Shown: positions 1 to 6,677, counted from the stretch's first letter. The stretch: DNA of 29,007 nucleotides from Bacillota bacterium (GCA_003343995.1 QAKE01000086.1:1-29007), one strand, 5' to 3'. Numbers and translations are program-made. Notes: generated from the sequence alone by a model not told the origin.

Positions 1-173
1 TCACGAAAAAATATAATATCGTGAAACTCGGTTATTACGAAACGTTTTCGGATATTACCGAAGCGATAAAACGGGAAAAACAAATAAAAGGCGGATCGAG
101 AAGAGCAAAATTGAATTTGATTGAAACGATAAATCCGACATGGGACGATTTATATTGCAGTCTGATCGAATGA
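1..173 (+). CDS. GIY-YIG nuclease, C-terminal part (5' end outside window)
   Basis: An open frame enters the window in frame 3 and stops at TGA 171-173, giving 56 visible residues. They carry the C-terminal signature of small stand-alone GIY-YIG nucleases (YhbQ/COG2827-like): a YYETFSDITEAI segment, REKQIKGGSRRAK, then LIETINPTWDDLY. In the family the GIY-YIG catalytic motif lies in the N-terminal half, which is missing here, so activity cannot be judged. These enzymes are metal-dependent DNA endonucleases, but the cellular role of the stand-alone forms is poorly defined. The fragment is clearly richer in A+T than the rest of the window, which suggests recent acquisition. It is followed within 12 bases by a dispersed-repeat unit and then by a bidirectional terminator. 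The family assignment is confident from the C-terminal pattern, but the complete length is unknown. Confidence 0.8.
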   Translation, partial: TKKYNIVKLGYYETFSDITEAIKREKQIKGGSRRAKLNLIETINPTWDDLYCSLIE

Positions 174-184
174 TGATTGCATTT

Positions 185-210
185 GGATTGCTTCGTTCCT
201 CGCAATGACG
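185..210. repeat. Dispersed short palindromic repeat unit (ATTGC...GCAAT)
   Basis: This 26-base unit has ATTGC (187-191) and GCAAT (202-206) as inverted ends around a TTCGTTCCTC core. The reverse strand reads TCATTGCGAGGAACGAAGCA and onward. From general knowledge, close variants of this motif are scattered through many bacterial genomes, where they produce spurious peptides containing SLRGTKQS. The minus-strand reading here contains exactly that string. It lies 11 bases past the stop of the GIY-YIG gene. Only one copy is present in the window, so repetitiveness here is inferred from recognition of the motif. Confidence 0.65.
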
Positions 211-258
211 GAAGAATGCGAGCAAACAATGCACTGTATTAAAATTTATCGGGCAATG

Positions 259-296
259 AAAAGAGCGAAGATTTTTTAATATCTTCGCTCTTTTTC
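259..296. terminator. Bidirectional intrinsic terminator (GAGCGAAGAT stem)
   Basis: There is a perfect 14-bp stem, AAAAGAGCGAAGAT (259-272) against ATCTTCGCTCTTTT (281-294), with an 8-base AT loop. The A-rich 5' arm and T-rich 3' tail make it work in both directions. It separates the convergent GIY-YIG gene (ends 173) and yhbY (ends 325). The same arms recur at 4862-4899 with a different loop. Confidence 0.85.
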
Positions 297-324
297 ACTG
301 TAAAAATTACCGTGCTTTTTATTT

Positions 325-615
325 TTAAAATTCGATGTGCGTTATTTCGCGTTTCGAGCGGCGGTATAAAACCACCTTTCTGCCGGTAGCCGCAACGAAC
401 TCCGCTTTCAGCGCCGCCGCAAGCTCCGCGCCCGTTTCCTTGGCGCTCTTTTCGCTGTTTTCCAAAACGGTCAGCTTGATCAGCTCCCGCGCCTCCAGCG
501 CGTCGGAAAACGATTTTACCATGTTTTCCGAAATGCCGTTTTTCCCCACCTGTCCGATGGGCTCGATTTTCGCGGCAAGACCGCGCAGATTGCTCCTTTC
601 TTTGCTTGTCAACAT
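325..615 (-). CDS. yhbY: RNA-binding CRM-domain protein YhbY
   Basis: The product is 96 aa, the usual length for YhbY. It is a single CRM domain with the opening MLTSKERSNLRGLA, the GKNG (GxxG-type) RNA-binding loop near residues 24-27, and the ending VLYRRSKRE. Members of the family bind the large ribosomal subunit or its precursor and are thought to help ribosome assembly. The gene starts 6 bases after the obgE stop, so the two are surely co-transcribed. The pairing is sensible because both act on 50S maturation. It is the last gene of nth-obgE-yhbY, and the bidirectional terminator at 259-296 follows. In many Firmicutes nadD comes next, but it is absent here. The assignment is firm. Confidence 0.93.
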   Translation of the reverse strand: MLTSKERSNLRGLAAKIEPIGQVGKNGISENMVKSFSDALEARELIKLTVLENSEKSAKETGAELAAALKAEFVAATGRKVVLYRRSKREITHIEF

Positions 616-621
616 AATTTT

Positions 622-1887
622 TTACTCCATATATTCAAATTCCGTTCCGCCGAGCACGATGGTCGTTCCGTTTTCCGCCCCCATCGCTTTCAGCTTTTTG
701 AAAATGCCCCTGTCCTTCAGCACCTTATGCATGTAAGACATGGAATGCGTATCGGTGAGCACCACGTTGCGCGCCAGCACGTCCACCAGCGTGCCCGTAA
801 TGACGAACGCGCCGTCGTCGTCGCGGTAAATCTCGTAATCGAGCTTTTCCGGCTTGACGTACTCAAACGGCTCAAATTTTTCCGGCTGCACGGGGGGCAG
901 TTTTTCCAGCGCGGCGCAAACGGCTTTCAAAAGCGCGTTCACGTTGCCGCCGTCGATAGCGGAAATTTCCACCGTTTTATACTTTTTGCCTATTTTTTCC
1001 TTGAACGCCGCGATTTTTTCCTCCGCGCCGTAACAATCGCATTTATTGAGCGCCACGATTTGCTTCCGCTTTGCTAACAGGGGCGAATAATTTTTCAGCT
1101 CCGCGTTGATTTTGATAAAATCCTCGTAAGCATCGCGCCCTTCCGATTCGGAAATATCCACCACGTGTACGAGCATGCGCGTGCGCTCGATGTGCCGCAA
1201 AAACTCGATGCCCAGCCCCGCGCCGTCCGCCGCGCCCTCGATAAGCCCCGGAATATCCGCCACGACGAACTGCGTACCGTAATAATCGCACACGCCGAGA
1301 TTGGGCGAAAGGGTGGTGAAATGATAGTTTGCGATTTTCGGGCGAGCCTTGGTGATTTTGGAAAGCAGCGTCGATTTCCCCACGTTGGGAAAGCCCACCA
1401 GTCCCACGTCCGCAATGGTTTTCAGCTCTAAAATCACCTTGTGCGGCTCGGTTTTCTCCCCCGTTTGGGAAAAGTGAGGCGCGTGCCTGCGGCTGGTTAC
1501 GAAACGGGCGTTGCCCTTGCCGCCGTCACCCCCCGTCAGCACGATTTTTTTCTGCCCGTCCTCGAAAATATCCGCGATCACGCCGCCGCTTTCCGCGTCC
1601 TTGATAATCGTGCCGAGGGGCACTTTCAGCACCAGATCCTGCCCGTCTTTTCCGAAACAGTTCTTCGGTCCGCCCCGCTCGCCGTTTTCCGCGGCAAACT
1701 TGTTTTTATAATAATATTCCGCAAGGTTGTTCACGTGGCGGTCGCCCATAAAGACCACGTTGCCGCCCCTGCCGCCGTCGCCGCCGTCCGGTCCGCCGTT
1801 GACCACGCCCTTAAAATGCAGAAAGGACGTGATGCCGTCGCCGCCGTTGCCGGCTTTAATTTGTAAAATCACTCTGTCGATAAACAT
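622..1887 (-). CDS. obgE: GTPase Obg (ribosome assembly, stress control)
   Basis: The product is 421 aa with the three domains of Firmicute Obg. A glycine-rich Obg fold spans about 1-158 (GGPDGGDGGRGG at 31-42). A G domain follows, with the P-loop GFPNVGKST at 165-173, switch region TTLSP at 191-195, DIPG at 211-214, NKCD at 281-284 and SAIDG at 309-313. A C-terminal OCT domain spans about 345-421. The protein binds GTP and the 50S subunit, and in the family it couples ribosome assembly to nutrient and (p)ppGpp status. The usual RREK stretch before the GGPDGG motif reads SFLHFKGVVN here, a modest divergence. The gene begins 6 bases after the nth stop and is followed 6 bases later by yhbY. The usual rplU/rpmA neighbours are not upstream. 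Confidence 0.96.
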   Translation of the reverse strand: MFIDRVILQIKAGNGGDGITSFLHFKGVVNGGPDGGDGGRGGNVVFMGDRHVNNLAEYYYKNKFAAENGERGGPKNCFGKDGQDLVLKVPLGTIIKDAESGGVIADIFEDGQKKIVLTGGDGGKGNARFVTSRRHAPHFSQTGEKTEPHKVILELKTIADVGLVGFPNVGKSTLLSKITKARPKIANYHFTTLSPNLGVCDYYGTQFVVADIPGLIEGAADGAGLGIEFLRHIERTRMLVHVVDISESEGRDAYEDFIKINAELKNYSPLLAKRKQIVALNKCDCYGAEEKIAAFKEKIGKKYKTVEISAIDGGNVNALLKAVCAALEKLPPVQPEKFEPFEYVKPEKLDYEIYRDDDGAFVITGTLVDVLARNVVLTDTHSMSYMHKVLKDRGIFKKLKAMGAENGTTIVLGGTEFEYME

Positions 1888-1893
1888 ACGCTT

Positions 1894-2529
1894 TTATTTT
1901 TTCCCGTTTTTGATTTTCTTTTCGCAAAGCGCGGCGATGGGGCAGGTTTCGCACGCGGGGCGCCCCGCCTTGCACACCTGTCTGCCGAGATATATGAGAT
2001 AATGGTGCGCCTTTTTCCAAACGCTTTGTTCCAAAATTTCCATCAGCTGCGCCTCGGTTTTCGTAACGTTTTCGGCGTTCGCCAAACCGATGCGGTTGCT
2101 CACGCGGAACACGTGGGTGTCCACCGCGATGGCGTCGCCGCCGAACGCCACGGAATACACCACGTTGGCGGTTTTCACGCCCACGCCCGCCAGCGTTTGC
2201 AGTTCCTTTTTCTCCTTCGGCACTTCGCCGTGAAAGCGCGCGAGGATATCCGCCGAAGCCGAGAGGATGTGCGCAGCCTTCGTCTTGTGCAGCCCGCAGG
2301 AAAATATGCGCTTTTCCAGCTCCTCCTTAGAAAGCTTCAGCATGGTTTCGGGGGTATTGTGCTCTTTGAAGAGTTCGCGCGTTACGATATTCACCCGCGC
2401 GTCGGTGCACTGCGCGGAAAGCATCACCGCGACGAGCAGCTCGTAGGGCGTGCGGTATTCCAGCGCGGGCTTGTCCGAAAAGTTTTCCGACAGCACGCGC
2501 ACGATTTCCTTGGCGGTGTTTTTGTCCAT
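1894..2529 (-). CDS. nth: Endonuclease III (DNA glycosylase/AP lyase)
   Basis: The product is 211 aa, the normal length for Nth. It removes oxidised pyrimidines and cleaves the abasic site in base excision repair. The helix-hairpin-helix LAGVGVKTANVV holds the catalytic lysine K119. The catalytic aspartate is D137 in VDTHVFRV. A 4Fe-4S cluster motif C-X6-C-X2-C-X5-C is formed by C186, C193, C196 and C202. The gene leads the nth-obgE-yhbY operon, with a consensus-like promoter about 60 bases upstream. A GAGGGG element lies 11 bases before the ATG, a rather long spacing. The next possible start would delete part of the first helix, so the ATG at 2529 is preferred. Confidence 0.95.
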   Translation of the reverse strand: MDKNTAKEIVRVLSENFSDKPALEYRTPYELLVAVMLSAQCTDARVNIVTRELFKEHNTPETMLKLSKEELEKRIFSCGLHKTKAAHILSASADILARFHGEVPKEKKELQTLAGVGVKTANVVYSVAFGGDAIAVDTHVFRVSNRIGLANAENVTKTEAQLMEILEQSVWKKAHHYLIYLGRQVCKAGRPACETCPIAALCEKKIKNGKK

Positions 2530-2547
2530 AACGGCTTGTCCCCTCGT

Positions 2548-2578
2548 AAAAATTCCCGCCGCCGCAGATCGCGGCGGC
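2548..2578 (-). terminator. Terminator-like hairpin in the nth leader (possible attenuator)
   Basis: On the minus strand, arms GCCGCCGC (2578-2571) and GCGGCGGC (2565-2558) enclose a 5-base loop. They are followed by GGGAATTTTT, so the structure looks like an intrinsic terminator. It lies downstream of the nth promoter (2595-2623) and upstream of the nth start, that is, inside the leader. It could attenuate the operon or simply be a stable leader stem. The U-run is only five bases and starts five bases after the stem. Confidence 0.5.
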
Positions 2579-2594
2579 AGGTCGCTTTTGTATC

Positions 2595-2623
2595 ATTCTA
2601 ACACAAAAACGGGTTTTTTTCAA
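2595..2623 (-). promoter_or_regulatory. Sigma-A-type promoter of nth-obgE-yhbY
   Basis: On the minus strand the -35 is TTGAAA (2623-2618), followed by a 17-base spacer and a -10 of TAGAAT (2600-2595). The predicted start is near 2588, giving a leader of about 59 bases. The -35 box lies only 7 bases past the DUF3343 stop. Confidence 0.75.
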
Positions 2624-2630
2624 TCTTTTT

Positions 2631-2876
2631 TTACACGCTTTTGTATCCCCCGCCCGAAAAGGCGAAAAATCCCGCGAAAGAATCGAACCGCAAACTCAGC
2701 GCCAAACGTTTTACGAACGGAAAATAACGTCCGGAAACCTTTACGCTCAGCCCGCAGCCGACGTACGCCTGCTTGGGCGTGTTTACGATTTCCGCGGGAA
2801 CGCCCCTTTTCCTCAGCTCCTCCGCAAACCGCATGGTGTGCGTTCGGGAGCGGAAAGCAACGATCACGTAATCCAT
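2631..2876 (-). CDS. DUF3343 protein, putative Se/S carrier
   Basis: The product is 81 aa from the ATG at 2876, chosen because GGAGAAAGG lies just upstream. A longer reading frame to 2918 has no such site. It opens MDYVIVAFRSRTHTMRFAEEL and has the motif QAYVGCGLSVKV with a single cysteine, C41. This pattern matches the DUF3343 family, described as putative selenium or sulfur carriers and often found near selenium-donor genes. The gene is divergent from a class V aminotransferase of the cysteine desulfurase-like type at 2966. The natural inference is that the desulfurase loads the conserved cysteine with persulfide or perselenide. There is no selD, selA or yedF in the window. The family call is fairly confident, but the function remains inferred. 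Confidence 0.75.
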   Translation of the reverse strand: MDYVIVAFRSRTHTMRFAEELRKRGVPAEIVNTPKQAYVGCGLSVKVSGRYFPFVKRLALSLRFDSFAGFFAFSGGGYKSV

Positions 2877-2904
2877 GTCCTTTCTCCTTTTGTATCGGCA
2901 TAAC

Positions 2905-2933
2905 TTGCACCGCCGCATAATACACTATATTGT
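2905..2933 (+). promoter_or_regulatory. Possible promoter in the DUF3343/desulfurase divergent region
   Basis: The 89-base gap 2877-2965 must hold both divergent promoters. The best plus-strand match is TTGCAC (2905-2910), a 17-base spacer and TATTGT (2928-2933). Both boxes are imperfect. A TATTAT-like -10 for the minus-strand gene lies at 2917-2922 without a good -35. The region is AT-rich and the boxes overlap, so shared control is plausible. Confidence 0.35.
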
Positions 2934-2965
2934 TATCGAAAATTATATGTGAAAGGATTTTTAAA

Positions 2966-4081
2966 ATGATTTATTTCGACAATGCCGCCACGGGCGGTTT
3001 TAAAGCGGCGGCGGTGACCGAGGCGGCGGTGACCGCCGTAAAGTATCTTTGCGCCAACCCCGGAAGGAGCGGACACCGACTTTCCCTGACGGGCGCGAAA
3101 GCGGTGCTCGGCTCGCGCATGAGCTTGGCGAAGATGTTCGGCGCGGAGGACGCCGACAGGGTGATTTTCACCAAAAACGCCACCGAGGCGCTCAACCTCG
3201 CGCTGCAAGGCACCGCAAAGAGAAACGGGCACGTCGTCACCACCATTTACGAACACAATTCCGTATGGCGCACGCTGACGCATTTAAGCGAGGAATACGG
3301 CGTGCGCGTGAGCGTTACCGACGGCACGGCGGAGGCGATCAAAGCCGCTCTCACGGCAGATACATACCTCGTGATGGTCAACCACGTGAGCAACGTTACG
3401 GGGCGGGAAGCGGACCTTGCCGCCATCGCAAACGCCTTAAAGGGCACCGACGCGATTTTCGCCGTAGACTGCGCGCAAAGCGCGGGACATACCCCCATCG
3501 ACATGAAAAAATGCGGCATAAACGTTTTATGCGCCGCGGGGCACAAGGGCATGGGCGGCATCATGGGCAGCGGGTTTTTGATCTTCGATAAAAACACCGA
3601 AATCCGCCCCGTGCTCTTCGGCGGAACGGGCACGGAATCGCTCAACACCTCGCAGCCGCTTTTTTATCCCGAACGGCTGGAAAGCGGCACGCTCAACCTG
3701 CCCGCCGTCGCCGCCCTCGGCGAGGCGGCGGAATACGTACAGCCCAATTTGAAAATTTTTGCCGAAACGCTGTACACCCTGACGGACGCCCTCGTCGGCG
3801 AACTGCAAAAAATACCGAAAGTGCGGCTTTATTCCGAACCGAACAAATTCGGCATCGTGTCCTTTGCGGCGGACGGTACGGGCAGCTCGGAGCTGGCGGA
3901 TATTCTCTCTTCGGAATACGACATCGCCGTGCGCGGCGGGCTGCACTGCGCGCCGATGATCCACAGGCACCTCGGCACGGAGCGCGACGGGCTGGTGCGG
4001 GTAAGCTTTGCCCCGCAAAACTCTTTAAGGGAGGTTTCCGCCTTCGTCAAGGCGCTCCGCCGCATACTGCAAGGCGTTTAA
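2966..4081 (+). CDS. Cysteine desulfurase-family enzyme (class V aminotransferase, EF2568-like)
   Basis: The product is 371 aa from the ATG at 2966, which has GAAAGGA 8 bases upstream. The sequence shows MIYFDNAAT at the N-terminus, EHNS at 96-99, VDCAQSAGH at 167-175, the PLP-binding lysine K194 in AGHKGMGG, and a catalytic-type cysteine C328 in RGGLHCAP. This arrangement fits the TIGR01977 group (EF2568-like). In other bacteria that group sits with selD, DUF3343 and YedF/SirA-like genes in selenium-dependent molybdenum hydroxylase clusters. It would release sulfur or selenium from cysteine or selenocysteine and pass it on as a persulfide or perselenide. The divergent DUF3343 gene supports such a role. 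The enzyme class is firm, but the substrate and acceptor are inferred. Confidence 0.85.
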   Translation: MIYFDNAATGGFKAAAVTEAAVTAVKYLCANPGRSGHRLSLTGAKAVLGSRMSLAKMFGAEDADRVIFTKNATEALNLALQGTAKRNGHVVTTIYEHNSVWRTLTHLSEEYGVRVSVTDGTAEAIKAALTADTYLVMVNHVSNVTGREADLAAIANALKGTDAIFAVDCAQSAGHTPIDMKKCGINVLCAAGHKGMGGIMGSGFLIFDKNTEIRPVLFGGTGTESLNTSQPLFYPERLESGTLNLPAVAALGEAAEYVQPNLKIFAETLYTLTDALVGELQKIPKVRLYSEPNKFGIVSFAADGTGSSELADILSSEYDIAVRGGLHCAPMIHRHLGTERDGLVRVSFAPQNSLREVSAFVKALRRILQGV

Positions 4082-4087
4082 AAGCAT

Positions 4088-4146
4088 AAACCCCCGTTTC
4101 CTCGGAAAGCCGAACGCCTTCGGCAGCCGTTTTCGGGGGTTTTTTC
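4088..4146. terminator. Terminator between convergent genes
   Basis: AAACCCCCG (4088-4096) pairs with CGGGGGTTT (4134-4142) around an internal region that forms its own CCGAA/TTCGG hairpin. A run of T follows to 4146. It ends the desulfurase transcript and sits 7 bases before the end of the convergent minus-strand gene, so it probably serves both. Confidence 0.75.
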
Positions 4147-4153
4147 AAAAGAG

Positions 4154-4438
4154 TTAAATTTTTTTCAGCTCCTCGACGACTTTTTTCAGTATGGCGCGCT
4201 TTTTGCCGTCGAGCATGGGCGAAAGCATCGCCGCAAAGCGGTCGATATCGGCGTTGCTCAGCGTGCCGTTGCGCTTGCCCTTCTCCGCCTCCTTCACGAT
4301 CGCCTTCATTAAATCCGCCTCGGACGCGCCGTTATACTTGCCCGCGAGCGAACCGATCAGGTCCGCCAGATTCTGATTTGCGCCGCCCGTGCCGCCGTTT
4401 TCCTCCGGCTCGTTTACAAAACTTTTGAAATCTTGCAT
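4154..4438 (-). CDS. Small protein of unknown function (94 aa)
   Basis: I do not recognise this protein. It is 94 aa with a strong ribosome binding site (AGGAGGG just before the ATG at 4438), so it is very likely real. The first 20 residues are acidic and glycine-rich (EPEENGGTGG). The remainder looks alpha-helical, with alternating hydrophobic and charged residues and a lysine-rich C-terminus (KKRAILKKVVEELKKI). There is no signal peptide, membrane segment or cysteine. It is divergent from another small unknown gene at 4534, 95 bases away, which suggests the two may be regulated together. Its own 3' end faces the terminator at 4088-4146. Confidence 0.75.
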   Translation of the reverse strand: MQDFKSFVNEPEENGGTGGANQNLADLIGSLAGKYNGASEADLMKAIVKEAEKGKRNGTLSNADIDRFAAMLSPMLDGKKRAILKKVVEELKKI

Positions 4439-4492
4439 AGTCCCTCCTGTTTGCGCCGTAAATACGCGCTCAACTTAATCATATGCGAAACA

Positions 4493-4503
4493 TATAATAT
4501 AAT
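4493..4503 (+). promoter_or_regulatory. Possible -10 region of the 4534 gene
   Basis: Two overlapping TATAAT hexamers (4493-4498 and 4498-4503) lie about 30 bases upstream of the ATG at 4534. No convincing -35 box is visible at either spacing. A weaker or activator-dependent promoter would fit. Confidence 0.4.
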
Positions 4504-4533
4504 GCTACCGCATTTGGAAATGAGGAGAATTTT

Positions 4534-4836
4534 ATGGAACTTTTGCAAACCATTCTGAACATGATTTTGCCGAACGGACGGGCACAGCAGCTCGAACCGC
4601 TTTTGCAATACGCGATGCAGAATAATTTCAGCCTGCCCGACATGCTGAAAAATATCGACATTACCGCCCTCGCGCCGCTGCTCGGCGGGCTGTTTTCTTC
4701 CGGCGCGAACGCGCAGCCGTCCGCGCCCGCCGCGGAGCCCCTTCACTCCGCTTCGCCGCTCGCCCCCGTCGCCGCCGTGGCGGATAAGGATATCGTATAC
4801 TGCCTGAACCGCTATCTCTCATCCGGCAATACATAA
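4534..4836 (+). CDS. Small protein of unknown function (100 aa)
   Basis: I do not recognise this protein. It is 100 aa and has GAGGAG 8 bases before its ATG, so it is probably expressed. Residues 1-57 are helical and amphipathic, with several methionines and the hydrophobic stretch ALAPLLGGLF at 46-55. Residues 58-83 form a low-complexity linker rich in alanine, proline and serine. The last 17 residues (DKDIVYCLNRYLSSGNT) hold a single cysteine. No cleavable signal is evident. It is divergent from the 94-aa unknown gene and ends at the bidirectional terminator 4862-4899. Function cannot be assigned. Confidence 0.7.
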   Translation: MELLQTILNMILPNGRAQQLEPLLQYAMQNNFSLPDMLKNIDITALAPLLGGLFSSGANAQPSAPAAEPLHSASPLAPVAAVADKDIVYCLNRYLSSGNT

Positions 4837-4861
4837 CCGAAACGGGCGTTTTCCGAGATTG

Positions 4862-4899
4862 AAAAAGAGCGAAGATTATAACAAATCTTCGCTCTTTTT
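4862..4899. terminator. Bidirectional terminator (second GAGCGAAGAT stem)
   Basis: There is a perfect 16-bp stem, AAAAAGAGCGAAGATT (4862-4877) against AATCTTCGCTCTTTTT (4884-4899), with loop ATAACA. It separates the convergent 100-aa gene and the GNAT gene. The inner arms are identical to the terminator at 259-296, but the loop differs. Confidence 0.9.
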
Positions 4900-4929
4900 C
4901 TTATCCTTTACCCCAAAACGATCGGGCTT

Positions 4930-5694
4930 TTATCGGTTGAGTTCGTCTATAAAGGCGAGCGGCTTTGCCGTAAGCTGCGCCCACGCCGGTTCGAAACCGC
5001 ATTTGAGCGCCGTTTTTACCGAGCGGAGATTAGACCACGCCGCGCAGTAGAAGGGGATTTTCCCCCGCGCGAAAACCTCCTTTGCCAACGCCGACACGAT
5101 TGCCGCGCCCGCGCCGCGGCGGCGCGCCTCGGGCAAAACGTCCACGCCGATCTGCCACATCGTTTCGCAGTCCGCCGACGCCCCCGCAAGGGCGACGAGC
5201 CGCCCGTTTTCGTACGCGCCGACGGCGAGCATATCGAGCGATCTGCGCTTTTCGCAAAGGGCGTTGCTCCATTCCGGCAAATAAAGACCGTTCAGCCGTT
5301 CTTTTTCGAGCACGCGCGTTTCAAAGGGCGGCGCGATAAACGGCATGTTTACCGAAGGCAGAAAATACTCCGCCATGAAACATACGCCCATGCCGAAGGC
5401 GTTCAGCGCGCTTTCCAGCGCGCGCATATTCGGCGTTTCGAAACAATGCGCCGCGGGGTATTTTTCCAAATACGCCCGAACGTGCGGCAAAAACTCCTCC
5501 GCCGCCGAGGCGACGACGTTGTTGCCGTAACTCGTCAAATCGCAGAAAAACGGCAGATCGAGATATCTGCGCGCGCCGTCGTTTTTTTTCGAAAGCACGG
5601 CGACGGGCTCGCTTTTTAAAAAATCCTCCGCCATACAGCCGCTGTCCGCGGCGGACTGCTCCATCGCCGCGCGCAAAACGCTTGCGTCTATCAT
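4930..5694 (-). CDS. GNAT-family N-acetyltransferase
   Basis: The product is 254 aa. The C-terminal half has the acetyl-CoA binding motif of GNAT enzymes, IGVDVLPEARRRGAGAAIVSAL (about 181-202). This is followed by the conserved late strand and helix (FYCAAWSNLRSVKTALKCGF). The N-terminal 120 residues do not match the GNAT core and could be a degenerate second GNAT fold, as in two-domain family members. It would acetylate an amine on a small molecule or protein, but the substrate is unknown. It is the last gene of the exonuclease-PHP-AEC-GNAT cluster and begins 1 base after the AEC stop, so translation is probably coupled. The terminator at 4862-4899 follows. Confidence 0.85.
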   Translation of the reverse strand: MIDASVLRAAMEQSAADSGCMAEDFLKSEPVAVLSKKNDGARRYLDLPFFCDLTSYGNNVVASAAEEFLPHVRAYLEKYPAAHCFETPNMRALESALNAFGMGVCFMAEYFLPSVNMPFIAPPFETRVLEKERLNGLYLPEWSNALCEKRRSLDMLAVGAYENGRLVALAGASADCETMWQIGVDVLPEARRRGAGAAIVSALAKEVFARGKIPFYCAAWSNLRSVKTALKCGFEPAWAQLTAKPLAFIDELNR

Positions 5695-5695
5695 G

Positions 5696-6673
5696 TTACA
5701 AAAACCCCAAAAGCAAGCTCATCAACGGTATGGTGACGATGCAAAGGCAGGTGTTGAGCAGCACCGCGGGCGACGCGGTGTACGGATCTCCGCCGTACTG
5801 TTCGGAAAAAAGCAGCGTCTGCGTTGCCGTGGGCATGGCGCAGGAAAAGAACACGCAGCACTTCACCACCACGCTGACCGAGGGAAAAAGCATCATCATG
5901 CCGAAGGCGAGCAGGGGAAAGACCGCGAGCTTTAACGCCGAGGAGCAGTACACCCACCCGTTGGCAAAAAGCTGTTTCAGATTCATCTGCGCCAGACGGA
6001 TGCCGACGATGGACATGGAAAGCGGCGTCGTCATATCGGCGAGGAGATTGAAACTCGCGCTCAGTTTGACGAAAAAATCGTTTAAGAACGTGCCCGCCGC
6101 GCCGATCTGACTGATGGGCTGTTTCAGAATGATAAAGAGCGGCAGACTGATGCAAAGCGCGATGAAGGGCGGGTTCAAAAACGCCTTTTTCACGCGGACG
6201 TATTTTTTATCGCCGGTGATGAGCCAGATGCCCACCGTCCAGCTGAGCAGGTTGTACACCGCCACGAACACCGCGGCGTAAATGAGCATTTCGCCGGTAT
6301 CGAAGAGCGATTTCAAAAAGGGCAGCCCGAAAAAGCCGCAGTTGCCGAACACCGAGGCGAAACGCACCACGCGGATGCGGGCGTCGTCCTTTTTCTTTGC
6401 GAACAGGAGCACGACCAGCCCCACCATGAGAAAGTGCGCCGCAAAGGCGAAGCCCGCGGTGATGAGCATGTTCGTGAGCACCGCGGGATTATAGTCGGTG
6501 CGCTGAAAGCTCATAAAGGTCAGAAAGGGCTGACAGGCGAAGAGCATGAAGGCGGAAAACGCCTTGCTCGCCCCCTGCGGCAGGCATTTGCACTTTTCCA
6601 GAATGAACGCCGGCACCGCCAGAATGACCATTGCGATTACGGTGAGCATCACCGTTAAAAATCCGATTTCCAT
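5696..6673 (-). CDS. AEC-family transporter (auxin efflux carrier/malate permease type)
   Basis: The product is 325 aa, typical for the family. About ten hydrophobic segments are visible, arranged as two five-helix halves. The family signature FGNCGFFGLPF is present near residues 111-121, and a related proline-containing crossover (CAMPTATQT) lies in the second half. AEC proteins are secondary carriers for organic acids such as malate, malonate or similar anions. The substrate cannot be read from the sequence. The gene starts 4 bases after the PHP gene and ends 1 base before the GNAT gene. It acts in the cytoplasmic membrane. Confidence 0.88.
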   Translation of the reverse strand: MEIGFLTVMLTVIAMVILAVPAFILEKCKCLPQGASKAFSAFMLFACQPFLTFMSFQRTDYNPAVLTNMLITAGFAFAAHFLMVGLVVLLFAKKKDDARIRVVRFASVFGNCGFFGLPFLKSLFDTGEMLIYAAVFVAVYNLLSWTVGIWLITGDKKYVRVKKAFLNPPFIALCISLPLFIILKQPISQIGAAGTFLNDFFVKLSASFNLLADMTTPLSMSIVGIRLAQMNLKQLFANGWVYCSSALKLAVFPLLAFGMMMLFPSVSVVVKCCVFFSCAMPTATQTLLFSEQYGGDPYTASPAVLLNTCLCIVTIPLMSLLLGFL

Positions 6674-6677
6674 AAAT

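Noticed and set aside
35..229. Open frame of 64 aa on the minus strand with MFARILPSLRGTKQS
   Set aside because: It is a mirror of the GIY-YIG gene and the dispersed repeat. The SLRGTKQS string is a known artefact of the repeat.
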